This document shows positions 6,908-14,485 of a stretch of DNA of 15,282 nucleotides, one piece after another. The stretch spans positions 1 to 15,282 of the forward strand of contig CAYGZM010000090.1 of assembly GCA_964354365.1 (NCBI GenBank). Direction: 5' to 3'. A program made the position numbers and the translations under genes. A model generated the notes under the pieces. It saw only the letters and a program-made list of their open reading frames with translations. It did not search any database and was not told the DNA's origin. Origin of the DNA: CAYGZM01 sp964354365 (GTDB taxonomy: Bacteria; Planctomycetota; Phycisphaerae; Sedimentisphaerales; Anaerobacaceae). Each line of letters begins with the position of its first letter. The stretch's first letter is position 1.

Positions 6908-8074
6908 TCACTCCCCTACCGGTCGCTCCCAGTCTTTCCAGACCGGCTCGGCGCCGTGGGCCTTTATCATCTCGGCGACCTGGGCGGGGGTGCGGTCATC
7001 GTCGATTTGGAATTGCTCAGTTGCGTGTGCCCGGCCTGAGTAGCCGCCGGGTGAGGTCTTGCTGCCGGCGCTTACTTTTGTTATGCCGAGCCTGATTAAA
7101 TGGTCGCGCAGGCGGGCGCTTTCGCGGGTTGAGAGGACCAGGCCCGCATCGGCAAAACACAGTCGCAGCGCGGTTATCATTTGCACCAGGTTTGCGTCAC
7201 TCACCAAATGGTCGAACTGCAGGCCGTCCACCTCGTGCGCGGGGCGCAGGCGCGGGAACGAGAACGAGACGCGAGACTGCCAGTACCGCTTGATTAGATA
7301 ATGGGCGTGCTCGGCGAGTGGGAGGGCCTCGATTCGCCAGTCGGCCAGGCCGAGCAGGACGCCCAAGCCTATTTCGCGCATGCCGGCGATGGCGATATTG
7401 TCGGGAGTCGCCAGTCGATTATCGTAATCGGCCTTGGGTCCTGCGGGGTGGAAGTATCGGTAGGCTCGGCGGTCGTATGTCTCCTGGTAGAGTGTGACGC
7501 CGTCGATGCCCGCCGCGAAGAGGGCCGCGTACTCGACCGCGGTCATCTGATATATCTCAACCGATATGGAGCTGAACGTGTCCCGGAGCCTGGTGGCCAG
7601 GGCGGCGAGGTAGTCAACGTGGATGAAGTCTGGGTCCTCACTGCTGACAAGGAGCAGGTCCCGGAAACCTTCGGAGGCGATAAGCTCAGCCTCGGCCAGG
7701 GCCTCGTCGAGGGTCAGCCTTATTCGCTGGGATTGATTTTCCTTGTTGAACCCGCAGTACAGGCAGCTATTTGCGCAGAAATTGGATAGATATAGCGGGG
7801 CATAGAGTCGAATTGTCCTGCCGAACCGGCGGACGGTGAGCCGGTGGGCCAGCCGGGCCATTTGTTCAAGGTAGTCCTCGGCAGCGGGCGAGATGAGCGC
7901 CAGCAGCCTGTCGAGACTGTATGAGCCGGGCGGCGGCTGTGACAGGGCCTTCTCGACGTCGCTGCGGCTGACCTGCTCAAGGCGTTTTTGCCAGCGCGCG
8001 TGATCGCCGTCGAGGCCCTTATCGGCCAGAAGTGCAACTATGTCGGGGCCTGGATGTGTGTGAAGTATCTCCAT
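6908..8074 (-). CDS. thiH: 2-iminoacetate synthase ThiH (radical SAM)
   Basis: ThiH cleaves tyrosine with S-adenosylmethionine and a [4Fe-4S] cluster to give p-cresol and dehydroglycine (2-iminoacetate), which ThiG uses to build the thiazole of thiamine. The 388-aa protein has the radical SAM motif C100-x3-C104-x2-C107 (CANSCLYC) and then GFNKENQ, plus the family-typical LVSSEDP, QETYD and SAGSKTSPGGY segments. Length fits the family. The start codon overlaps the stop of the DapF-like gene by one base (TGATG), so translation is surely coupled. It is the last gene of the thi operon; thiF, thiE and thiC are not in the window. ThiH rather than the oxygen-dependent ThiO points to an anaerobic or microaerobic lifestyle. 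Confidence 0.95.
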   Translation of the reverse strand: MEILHTHPGPDIVALLADKGLDGDHARWQKRLEQVSRSDVEKALSQPPPGSYSLDRLLALISPAAEDYLEQMARLAHRLTVRRFGRTIRLYAPLYLSNFCANSCLYCGFNKENQSQRIRLTLDEALAEAELIASEGFRDLLLVSSEDPDFIHVDYLAALATRLRDTFSSISVEIYQMTAVEYAALFAAGIDGVTLYQETYDRRAYRYFHPAGPKADYDNRLATPDNIAIAGMREIGLGVLLGLADWRIEALPLAEHAHYLIKRYWQSRVSFSFPRLRPAHEVDGLQFDHLVSDANLVQMITALRLCFADAGLVLSTRESARLRDHLIRLGITKVSAGSKTSPGGYSGRAHATEQFQIDDDRTPAQVAEMIKAHGAEPVWKDWERPVGE

Positions 8075-8910
8075 CAGCCGAATATCTCATCTGAAATTGC
8101 GCCATCGGCCACTCTTGTTACCGGGCCGGTCATTCGGACGGAGAAATCATCGGACACGACTATATCGATTTGGCCGCCCGGCATGTGAACGGCGATATTG
8201 GAATCGCACAGACCGAGCCTGCGCGCCACGGCCGCGGCGGCACAACTGCTGCTGCCCGAGGCGAGCGTGTAGCCTGCGCCTCTCTCCCAAATCTCTATCC
8301 GTATATTTGCGCGGTCCATAACCTTCATAAACTGGACGTTTGTTCTGTTGGGGAAACGGGAATCGCGCTCAATGACAGGCCCGAACCTGCGCGCCTGTGC
8401 CTCGGAGATGTCGTCGCTGAGCACAACGCAGTGCGGATTGCCAATGGTTGCGGCGCAGAAGGTGATGTTCCGGCCGTCGATTTCGATTGTTTCGTTAATG
8501 ACTTCGCGTGGCGGACCTGCCACGGGTATTTCGGCGCTATTGAAGCAGACCTTGCCCATCTCGACAGTCACAGAGGAGCCATCCCCGGCAAGCTGTGCTG
8601 TAACGATGCCGCCGGGCGTCGATATTCTGAACGGTCTTTTTGTGACTTTTTTCAGGTCCCAGAGGTATCTGGCAAAGATGCGCAGCCCGTTGCCGCTCTT
8701 TTCGGCCTCGCTGCCGTCCGGATTGAAGATGCGCAGTGCGAAGTCGGCGCGGTCGGTTTTGAGCGGACCATAGAGGATGCCATCGGAGCCGATGCCGAAG
8801 TTGCGGCGGCATATCGTGCGGATTTGTTCGGCAGCCGGGACGGCAGGGACATCAGCCGGGTCGAGGATGATGTAATCATTGCCAAGCGCGTGATATTTGT
8901 GGAAGTTCAT
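8074..8910 (-). CDS. dapF: DapF-fold protein lacking both catalytic cysteines
   Basis: By sequence this is a 278-aa member of the diaminopimelate epimerase family, whose enzymes interconvert LL- and meso-diaminopimelate with two cysteines acting as acid and base. The fold markers are present: GNDY (10-13), FNPDGSE (62-68), GNPH (157-160), ERGAG (209-213) and PGG (244-246). The first catalytic site should read C-G-N-G but is S72-G-N-G (codon AGC), and the second should read A-C-G but is A217-S218-G (codon TCG). The following segment is GSSSCA rather than the usual GTGACA, and Tyr replaces the usual Glu at 214. Length is normal and the frame intact, so it is not a decaying gene. It sits between thiG (21-bp gap) and thiH (1-bp overlap). 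It could be a poor or altered epimerase, a different isomerase, or a partner in thiazole synthesis. Family call is sure, activity is not. Confidence 0.85.
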   Translation of the reverse strand: MNFHKYHALGNDYIILDPADVPAVPAAEQIRTICRRNFGIGSDGILYGPLKTDRADFALRIFNPDGSEAEKSGNGLRIFARYLWDLKKVTKRPFRISTPGGIVTAQLAGDGSSVTVEMGKVCFNSAEIPVAGPPREVINETIEIDGRNITFCAATIGNPHCVVLSDDISEAQARRFGPVIERDSRFPNRTNVQFMKVMDRANIRIEIWERGAGYTLASGSSSCAAAAVARRLGLCDSNIAVHMPGGQIDIVVSDDFSVRMTGPVTRVADGAISDEIFG

Positions 8911-8931
8911 CAGTATTCTCGCCAGATTCGT

Positions 8932-9702
8932 TCAATCTCTCAGAAAGCCGGTCAGCGGGCTGGAGGCGCTGGCGCGTTTGCCTGCGGCGGCGGGGCCTGA
9001 CTCGTAGGCGATTCTGCCCGCTTCAACGGCGAGCTTGAAGGCCTCGGCCATTCGCACGGGGTCGTCGGCGGCGGCAATGGCCGTGTTGACTAAGACGGCG
9101 TCGGCGCCTATCTCCATTGCGTCGGCGGCGTGCGACGGCAGGCCCAGGCCGGCATCGACAATAACCGGGACGTTGGCCTGCTCGATTATTATCTCCAGCG
9201 AGGCGCGGGTCTTTAACCCCTGGTTGGAGCCGATGGGACTCGCCAGGGGCATTACGGTCGCGGCGCCGACGTCTTCGAGCCTCTTGCTCAAAATCGGGTC
9301 GGCGTTGATGTAGGGTAGGACAACGAAACCCTCTTTAACCAGAATCTCAGCGGCCTTCAGCGTCTCGACGGGGTCGGGCAGCAGGTAGTACGGGTCGGGC
9401 GTGACCTCGAGCTTTAGCCAGTTAATGCCGGTGGCGGCGCGGGCGAGCCTGGCAAGGCGGACCGCCTCGCTGGCGTCGCGGGCGCCGGAGGTATTGGGCA
9501 GGAGCAGGTATCTGCTGCGGTCGATTGCGGCGAGCGTGTCGTCGTTTTCATTGTCGATATCGACGCGGCGAAGCGCGACGGTGACAATTTCCGCGCCGCT
9601 TGCTTTCAGGGCTTCGGCCATAATGTCCGGCGATGCGAACTTGCCCGTGCCGACGAGCAGCCTCGAATCAAACTCCCTGCCGGCGATAACGAGCTTATGC
9701 AT
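8932..9702 (-). CDS. thiG: Thiazole synthase ThiG
   Basis: ThiG condenses 1-deoxyxylulose 5-phosphate, dehydroglycine and sulfur from ThiS thiocarboxylate into the thiazole phosphate carboxylate of thiamine. The start is taken as ATG 9702 (MHKLVIAGREF) because GGAGG lies 8 bases before it; a GTG at 9717 in the same frame would overlap that ribosome site. The resulting 256-aa barrel protein has the N-terminal SRLLVGTGKF, the Schiff-base lysine in WLKLEV (K97), PDPYYLLPDP, MPLASPIGSNQGL and VDAGLGLPSHAADAMEIGAD, all typical of ThiG. It begins 4 bases after the thiS stop and precedes the DapF-like gene. Confidence 0.96.
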   Translation of the reverse strand: MHKLVIAGREFDSRLLVGTGKFASPDIMAEALKASGAEIVTVALRRVDIDNENDDTLAAIDRSRYLLLPNTSGARDASEAVRLARLARAATGINWLKLEVTPDPYYLLPDPVETLKAAEILVKEGFVVLPYINADPILSKRLEDVGAATVMPLASPIGSNQGLKTRASLEIIIEQANVPVIVDAGLGLPSHAADAMEIGADAVLVNTAIAAADDPVRMAEAFKLAVEAGRIAYESGPAAAGKRASASSPLTGFLRD

Positions 9703-9706
9703 ATAA

Positions 9707-9919
9707 TCAACCTCCACCCATCAGCCGTATCAGCTCGACGGCCTGACCGGTGCGCAGCTTTGTCCGGGCGAAGCTGTCGCGCCGAACGATCCCGCCGTCC
9801 ACTTCTGCGACCACCGTGGCGGCATCTACGTTAAGATGCGCCAGCAAATCAGCAACCGTGGCCGGTAACTTGCCGGGCGCGAACTGCTTCTCGACGCCGT
9901 TGACCTTCAATGTTTCCAT
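9707..9919 (-). CDS. thiS: Sulfur carrier protein ThiS
   Basis: ThiS is a small ubiquitin-like carrier whose C-terminal glycine is adenylated and thiocarboxylated to deliver sulfur to ThiG. The chosen start is ATG 9919 (METLKVNGVEKQF), giving 70 aa, the normal size; AAGG lies about 9 bases upstream. A longer frame from 9985 would place the extra residues in the riboswitch region and is unlikely. The protein ends LIRLMGGG with the required terminal Gly-Gly. It is the first gene of the thi operon, downstream of a TPP-like aptamer. Confidence 0.93.
   Translation of the reverse strand: METLKVNGVEKQFAPGKLPATVADLLAHLNVDAATVVAEVDGGIVRRDSFARTKLRTGQAVELIRLMGGG
9711..9715 (-). promoter_or_regulatory. 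Ribosome site of thiG inside the thiS tail
   Basis: GGAGG on the minus strand is formed by the last glycine codons of thiS (GGT GGA GGT, then TGA) and lies 8 bases before the thiG ATG at 9702. It decides the thiG start in favour of ATG 9702 over GTG 9717. Confidence 0.8.
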
Positions 9920-9949
9920 TTCTTGACCTTGTCCAAAGTTGTGCTTAGA

Positions 9950-10120
9950 AGCTCCAACAAAACGAGTTTCCAGATATAGGGTCATCGCTGAATCAGCGAT
10001 ATCTCAGCTGTAGTCCGGATACCCGCTCCTTCGATCCTTCGGCAGGCTCAGGACAGGCTTCGCTCAAGACAGGCTTTGCGGGCGGAAACTTTCGTCCGGT
10101 CTTTAGCTCCCCTGGCTCAT
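9950..10120 (-). promoter_or_regulatory. TPP-riboswitch-like leader of the thi operon
   Basis: In transcript order the region has AGGGGAGCT (10113-10105), a long imperfect P3 stem (CCGG and CCCGC pairing blocks), AGCTGAGAT (10009-10001), a P3a-like hairpin ATCGCTGA/CAGCGAT (10000-9984), then ACCC (9982-9979) and ATCTGG (9975-9970). GGGGnGC, CUGAGA and ACCC in this order, directly before thiS, are the marks of the thiamine pyrophosphate aptamer. The last part is abnormal: the usual CCTGA before TCTGG, and the CCAGCG-AGGGA block of P4/P5 that grips the pyrophosphate, cannot be found. It may be a variant or a damaged aptamer. A dispersed repeat fills the tip of P3. Confidence 0.6.
10047..10068. 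repeat. Dispersed 22-bp repeat inside the riboswitch-like leader
   Basis: The reverse complement (CTTGAGCGAAGCCTGTCCTG and on) matches 2599-2620 at 18 of 22 positions. It belongs to the CCTGAGCGAAG family of interspersed repeats and sits in the distal part of the P3-like stem, where length variation is tolerated in TPP aptamers. Confidence 0.55.
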
Positions 10121-10136
10121 TCACATATCAGAGGGT

Positions 10137-10165
10137 ATTATAACAGGAGCCGTCTGCTGCGGCAA
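10137..10165 (-). promoter_or_regulatory. Sigma-70-type promoter of the thi operon
   Basis: On the minus strand TTGCCG (10165-10160) and TATAAT (10142-10137) are 17 bases apart, and the -10 is extended by TG one base before it (TGTTATAAT). Transcription would begin near 10130, just before the TPP-like aptamer. The position between the epimerase stop and the riboswitch gives the thi operon its own promoter. Confidence 0.7.
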
Positions 10166-10198
10166 GGGTTTTTTGAGACCTCCGTGCGGGGCGTGCGG

Positions 10199-11515
10199 TC
10201 AGTCTTTGCGGTCCTTTAGTATTCCCATGCATTCGATCATGGCTCGGCCGTTGTGGTAGCCTGCCTTCCAGGCATTGGCCTTATCGCCCTGTGGCTGCCC
10301 CTGGGGATCGATGGCCCAGTGCCACTCGCCGGTTTCCCAGTCCACGAGCTGCTTGTCGATGAAGTCAAAGGTCTTTTCAAAGACGGCGAGGTATTTTGCA
10401 TCCTGAGTCATTCGATACATCCGCAGCGCGCTAACGACGGCTTCGGCCTGAACCCACCAGACCTTTTCGCGTTTGTCGGCCGGCGCGTTGAAAGGTCCGC
10501 TGTCGTAGAATCCGCCGTTCAGAGAATCGTATCCGTATTTCAGCGAATACTCGAACAGAGCGCGGTACAAATCGGCGAACGGGTGATCTGAGATTCCCGC
10601 CGCGTCGCAGGCGTCCATCAGAAGCCATACATTCTCGATATCGTGCCCGTAAGAGACCCTCGCATAGTCGCCTTCAAGCCTGGGCGTCCAGTCTCGTTCG
10701 TATTTATCCGTGCAGGCCCCCAAGCCTTTGCGGACCACGGCATTGCTCTGGATGTTGATCAGCTCCAGCAGGCGCTCCCGCGCCGCTGGCAGCCTGGAGG
10801 CGCAATAGAAAGTGGTCATTGCTTCGAGCAGGTGCAGATGGGTGTTCATCAGCTTTAGTCCGCTGGGCGCGCCCATATAGCACACCTCGTCGCCCGGCGG
10901 CGAGGTCCAGTCCTCGTTGAAGAATTCGACGTACCCGCCGTATGCCTTGTCGTGGCACTTGGCCTCCAGCAGATTGAAAATCTCAATCGCGAATTCCAAC
11001 GCTTCGGGTTTCCTGCTCGCCAGATAGTACTCCGAGACCGCATAAAGTCCGAAGGCCTGCCCATAGAGGTGCTTTTTGGGCTTGAGCTTTTTGTCGCCGG
11101 CGACATCGACCTCCCAATAGAAGCCGCCGTTCCTGGCATCCCACATCTTGTCTCTCAAAAAAACAAAGCCCAATTCGGCGGCGTCGAGGGCCTTCTTGCC
11201 GTCGTAGCCCGCCCGCGCCAATCGGGAGAACAGCCACACCGTCCGCGCCTGCGTGACAATCATTTTAGCGCCCGGGCCCTTTAACTCGCCCTTGGGGCCG
11301 AAGTTGATGATGTACCCGCCGTTTATGCGATCAAGACTCTTGTCGTACCAGAAGGGGACGATATTCTGTTTGAGTATCCTTTCGAGCCTGGGAATGTAAG
11401 TCTCAGCCGGTTCCGTGCTCCTGGACAGCGCGTACGATTTCGGGCAAAGCAGGAAGATGATAATGAGCGTTAGAGCTGGGGCGAAGCGCTTCAGCTCAAG
11501 GCTTTTCTTTGTCAT
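10199..11515 (-). CDS. Exported AGE-family sugar 2-epimerase (cellobiose/mannobiose 2-epimerase-like)
   Basis: This 438-aa protein belongs to the N-acylglucosamine 2-epimerase superfamily, (alpha/alpha)6-barrel enzymes that epimerise or isomerise sugars at C2. Start ATG 11515 (MTKKSLELKR) has GAAGGAG 5 bases upstream; a TTG at 11542 lies before that site and is rejected. Residues 1-29 form a signal peptide (basic start, LTLIIIFLL core, cleavage near SYA). Family landmarks are R91 (TQARTVWLFS), NTHLHLLEA with H226, SYGHDIENVWLL with H291, and WKAGYHNGRAM with H421. The three histidines and the arginine match the active-site pattern of cellobiose 2-epimerases, whereas NHNGRAM-type context and export argue against a cytoplasmic GlcNAc 2-epimerase. 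The likely substrate is a beta-linked disaccharide in the periplasm; this is inferred. It is divergent from the broken TolB-TPR gene. Confidence 0.88.
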   Translation of the reverse strand: MTKKSLELKRFAPALTLIIIFLLCPKSYALSRSTEPAETYIPRLERILKQNIVPFWYDKSLDRINGGYIINFGPKGELKGPGAKMIVTQARTVWLFSRLARAGYDGKKALDAAELGFVFLRDKMWDARNGGFYWEVDVAGDKKLKPKKHLYGQAFGLYAVSEYYLASRKPEALEFAIEIFNLLEAKCHDKAYGGYVEFFNEDWTSPPGDEVCYMGAPSGLKLMNTHLHLLEAMTTFYCASRLPAARERLLELINIQSNAVVRKGLGACTDKYERDWTPRLEGDYARVSYGHDIENVWLLMDACDAAGISDHPFADLYRALFEYSLKYGYDSLNGGFYDSGPFNAPADKREKVWWVQAEAVVSALRMYRMTQDAKYLAVFEKTFDFIDKQLVDWETGEWHWAIDPQGQPQGDKANAWKAGYHNGRAMIECMGILKDRKD

Positions 11516-11567
11516 ATTTTCTCCTTCAGTAAGGGCCGTCAAAATTCATAACTTGCCACTCCCGGCA

Positions 11568-11573
11568 ATTATA
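11568..11573 (-). promoter_or_regulatory. Possible -10 box for the epimerase gene
   Basis: TATAAT on the minus strand, preceded by TG, lies 52 bases before the epimerase ATG. No good -35 hexamer is found at 16-18 bases. The 166-bp divergent gap 11516-11681 holds little else of note. Confidence 0.35.
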
Positions 11574-11681
11574 CAGGATTCTCACGACGATTGTAGTTAA
11601 AGCTCAGCGCCGAGTCAGCCGATAAATTCCTGGTAAGCACCGGCCAGACAATTCAGGAAAGGCTCGGCGTAGAAACGGCTT

Positions 11682-13962
11682 ATGCGTAAATCGGTTGGCT
11701 ATCTCGCGCTTGGACTGAGCTTAGCCGCTGCCGCTGTTGCGGCGGGTATGCCTCATTACTATGTCCGGGCGCGGCCGGGCTGCGGAGGACATACTGGCGG
11801 CCTATCAGGAAGCGCCGAACTCAGGCGGGTTGACGATTGAGTATCCTCTCGATGAGACGCTTTTCCCCCCCGATATCGCGCCCCCAACCTTTCGCTGGAA
11901 AGACGACAATGCCGACTGCGATACCTGGCTTGTCACAATCTAATTCCAGGACGGCGAAGGACGCATCAATTCCCTCACCCAGGAACCGCAGTGGATACCC
12001 GAAGCGGCGGTATGGGAGGAAATAAAGCAGCGGTCTCTGGAGAGCCAGGCAAAGGCAACTATTCTGGGCGTCAACAGCAAAGCCCCGCGCAAAATCCTCT
12101 CGGCAAGTCAAATCCGTATCCAAACATCCAAAGACGAGGTCGGCGCGCCCATATTTTACCGGGAGGTGAACCTGCCGTTTGTCGATGCCGTCAAAGACCC
12201 CACTCACATCCGCTGGCGTTTTGGGGCGATATCTTCGCCTCAGCAGCCCCCGATTGTGCTTGACAAGATGCCCGTCTGCGGGAATTGCCATTCGTTCTCT
12301 GCGGATGCCCGCATCCTGGGGATGGACGTGGATTACGCCAACGATAAAGGCTCATACGCAATCGTGCCAGTCAAAGAACAAATGGTCCTCGACAGCAACG
12401 GAATCATAACGTGGAGCGACTACAAGAGGAGCGAAGAGGAGCTGACATTCGGCCTGCTCTCTCAGGTCTCTCCCGACGGCAGGTTTGTCGTGAGCACGGT
12501 GAAGGATGAGTCCGTATTTGTCCCCAAGCCGGGTCTGGAGTTTTCACAGCTCTTTTTCCCCATCAAGGGCATCCTGTGCATATACGACAGGCAGAGTCGC
12601 ACCTTCCAGTCATTGCCGGGAGCGGACGACCCGAACCTGGTCCAGAGCAACCCGGCCTGGAGTCCCGACGGCAAGCACATCGTCTTTGCCGCAACCCGGG
12701 CATACAAGCTCAAGAATGTCACCGGCCCGCGTAAAATCCTCTTGAGCGGCGATGAATGCTGGGAGTTTCTCGAAGAGCAAAAGCCCTTCAAGTTCGACCT
12801 GTACAGGATACCTTTTAACCAGGGCAGGGGCGGCAAGGCCGAGCCGCTAAAGGGCGCCTCCGGCAACGGTATGGGCAACTTCTTTCCAAGGTACTCGCCG
12901 GACGGCAAGTGGATCGTGTTCTGCAAAGCCGCAAATTATATGCTGCTTCAGCCCGACAGCGAGCTTCATATTATCCCGGCTGAGGGAGGCGAGCCAAGAA
13001 AACTGCGCGCCAACACGAATCGGATGAACTCCTGGCACAGCTGGTCGCCGAACGGCAAATGGCTGGTCTTCTCCTCGAAGGCCAATTCTCCTTATACACA
13101 GCTTTTCCTGACCCATATCGGCGAGCAGGGAGAAAGCACGCCGCCCGTTGTGCTGGATCGCTTCACCGAGCGGGGCAGGGCCGCCAACATACCTGAATTT
13201 GTCAATGCCGAACCATCCGCCATTGAGAATATCCGCGAGCAATTCGTCGATGACCTCTCTTTTGTCCGGGCCGCAATAGAGTTCATTAAGGCCGGCGATT
13301 ACGATGGCGTTGAACGCCAATGCAAAAGGGCGCTGGAGCTCAATCCCAACAACACCGAGGCGCATTACAACCTCGGCCAGGCGATGCTGCGCGGCGGCAA
13401 GCCGGATGAGGCAATAAAGCATTGGTCGCAAGTTGTGCTCCTCAAACCCGACCACGTCAGGGCGCAGGCCAACCTCGGAGCGCTGCTTTTCGCCAGAGGG
13501 AAGCTCGATGAGGCTGCGCCATATTTATCTGAGGCGGTGCGTCTCGACCCGAACAATGCGGATGCCCGCTACAACCTTGGCCGGCTGATGCTCGGCAAAG
13601 GGAAATTTGATGAAGTGGTCCGACATTTCTCGGTCGTTGTGCGGCTGCGGCCCAATGATATCGACGCACACAACGATCTCGCGGTTGCGCTGGCCCAGCA
13701 GAACAAGCTCGATGAGGCCATAGGCCAATGGCTGGAGGCGGCGCGCATTGACCCCGGCAACGCCGCTGTGCTCGTCAATCTAAGTACCGGCTATTTCAAG
13801 ACAGGCCGACAACCCGAAGCTGTCGCCTTGCTCGAGAAAGCCCTCGAGATCGCTCGCTATGCCGGCGACGAACCCCTCACAAAGCAAATCACCGAGAAGA
13901 TCGCAATCTACAAACAGAAGCAGCCTGCGAAGAATCCCACGGGAAAAAGCGACAGCAAATAA
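11682..13962 (+). pseudogene. Secreted TolB-propeller/CxxCH/TPR protein, frameshifted and with an in-frame TAA
   Basis: The gene is broken twice. ATG 11682 opens a frame with a clear signal peptide (MRKSVGYLALGLSLAAAAVA). Around 11769-11776 one extra base moves the coding signal to the next frame (RAAEDILAAYQEAP). That frame then meets TAA at 11941-11943 and continues unbroken, in the same frame, with FQDGEGRINS to 13962. Downstream parts are a CxxCH haem-binding-type motif (VCGNCHSF, codons 12277-12291), at least four PD40/TolB propeller blades (SPDG or SPNG with K/R and [VI]VF, about 12463, 12658, 12892 and 13045), and about five TPR units (13270-13860). The intact product, about 760 aa, would be periplasmic or surface-bound and probably a protein-interaction scaffold. 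GTG 12166 opens the longest intact stretch (598 aa), which could give a truncated product without a signal peptide. Real mutation and assembly error cannot be told apart here. Confidence 0.8.
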
Positions 13963-14196
13963 TATTGATTTAAGCGTGAGCAACGCGGCGCAGGCTTCTC
14001 CGCCGCCGGCGGATGAGTGCTCGGGCTTGAAGCACCAGGCAGCTCCCCTCGCCAACGCCCCCGTCGCCCCATAGCCCAGGGACATCCGATTTTCAGAATC
14101 GACTCTGACCTTCTGCGGACCCTTCTATAAATTGCCAAAGAATTTTCTTGTGAATCACGATGCGTCTCTACGTGCCGGTATTGTTGACGGAAAAAA
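13963..14196. other. Non-coding stretch after the broken gene
   Basis: No gene is seen. Two short inverted repeats occur: TCCGCC/GGCGGA with a three-base loop near 14000, and CGATT/AATCG near 14090-14104. Neither is followed by a T tract, so neither is a convincing terminator. Confidence 0.5.
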
Positions 14197-14224
14197 CTGC
14201 ATCTTTGCAGATGGAGGAAAGGAA

Positions 14225-14308
14225 ATGGAGGCGCAAGACCTCAACGCCACTGTCCCCCCCCATCCCTCGCGCAGCTCGTGCAATAAAAGGCGATGTCTTG
14301 TTAAATAG
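14225..14308 (+). CDS. Possible 27-aa peptide
   Basis: ATG 14225 follows GGAGGAAAGGAA at good spacing and opens 27 codons (MEAQDLNATV at the start) that run into the first stem-loop repeat and stop at TAG 14306-14308. Just upstream is the hairpin CTGCA/TGCAG (14197-14210), like that in front of the hydrolase gene. The last half is encoded by repeat sequence, so this may be a relic of a gene start cut by the repeat rather than a functional peptide. Confidence 0.2.
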   Translation: MEAQDLNATVPPHPSRSSCNKRRCLVK

Positions 14309-14325
14309 ACATCGTTTTTTCTGCC
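14260..14325 (+). repeat. Stem-loop repeat, copy 1 (also terminator-like)
   Basis: CGATGTCT (14291-14298) and AGACATCG (14307-14314) form a perfect stem around the loop TGTTAAAT. Six T residues follow (14315-14320), so this copy could act as an intrinsic terminator on the plus strand. The upstream part, CCCTCGCGCAGCTCGTGCAA then AAAAGG, is shared with the other copies. Confidence 0.85.
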
Positions 14326-14400
14326 GCAGACTGCTTTTGAGACTGGCTGCCCCCCTCGCCGGAGGCAGGAACGGCAAGTGTTGCAGGCTTGGGTGCGCCT

Positions 14401-14470
14401 GTCACTCCTGCGAAAGCAGGAGTCCTGAACTACCCCGAAAAACTGGATTCCCGCTTGCGCGGGAATGACA
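14401..14470. repeat. dRS3-like inverted repeat pair
   Basis: GTCACTCCTGCGAAAGCAGG with AGTCC (from 14401) and its inverted partner ATTCCCGCTTGCGCGGGAAT (from 14448) with GACA after it form a 26-bp imperfect inverted repeat. Each arm is itself a small hairpin. The second arm has the form of the GGAATCCCGC/GCGGGAATGAC repeats found scattered through many genomes. No coding function. Confidence 0.75.
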
Positions 14471-14485
14471 GGGCAGAGAAGGCGG

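Noticed and set aside
8170..9000. Long plus-strand open frame of 276 codons opposite the DapF-like gene
   Set aside because: It is a shadow of GC-rich coding on the other strand, has no ribosome site or recognisable domain, and the minus-strand gene has full family motifs.
9707..9985. Longer ThiS of 92 residues beginning at 9985
   Set aside because: The extra 22 residues fall in the TPP-like leader, and the ATG at 9919 gives the normal length and N-terminus of ThiS.
11941..11943. Recoded stop codon (selenocysteine or pyrrolysine)
   Set aside because: The codon is TAA, not TGA or TAG, and a frameshift lies upstream in the same gene, so damage or sequence error is simpler.
14160..14468. Plus-strand open frame of 102 codons
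   Set aside because: It runs through stem-loop copy 1 and the dRS3-like inverted repeat, has no ribosome site at its start, and its composition follows the repeats.
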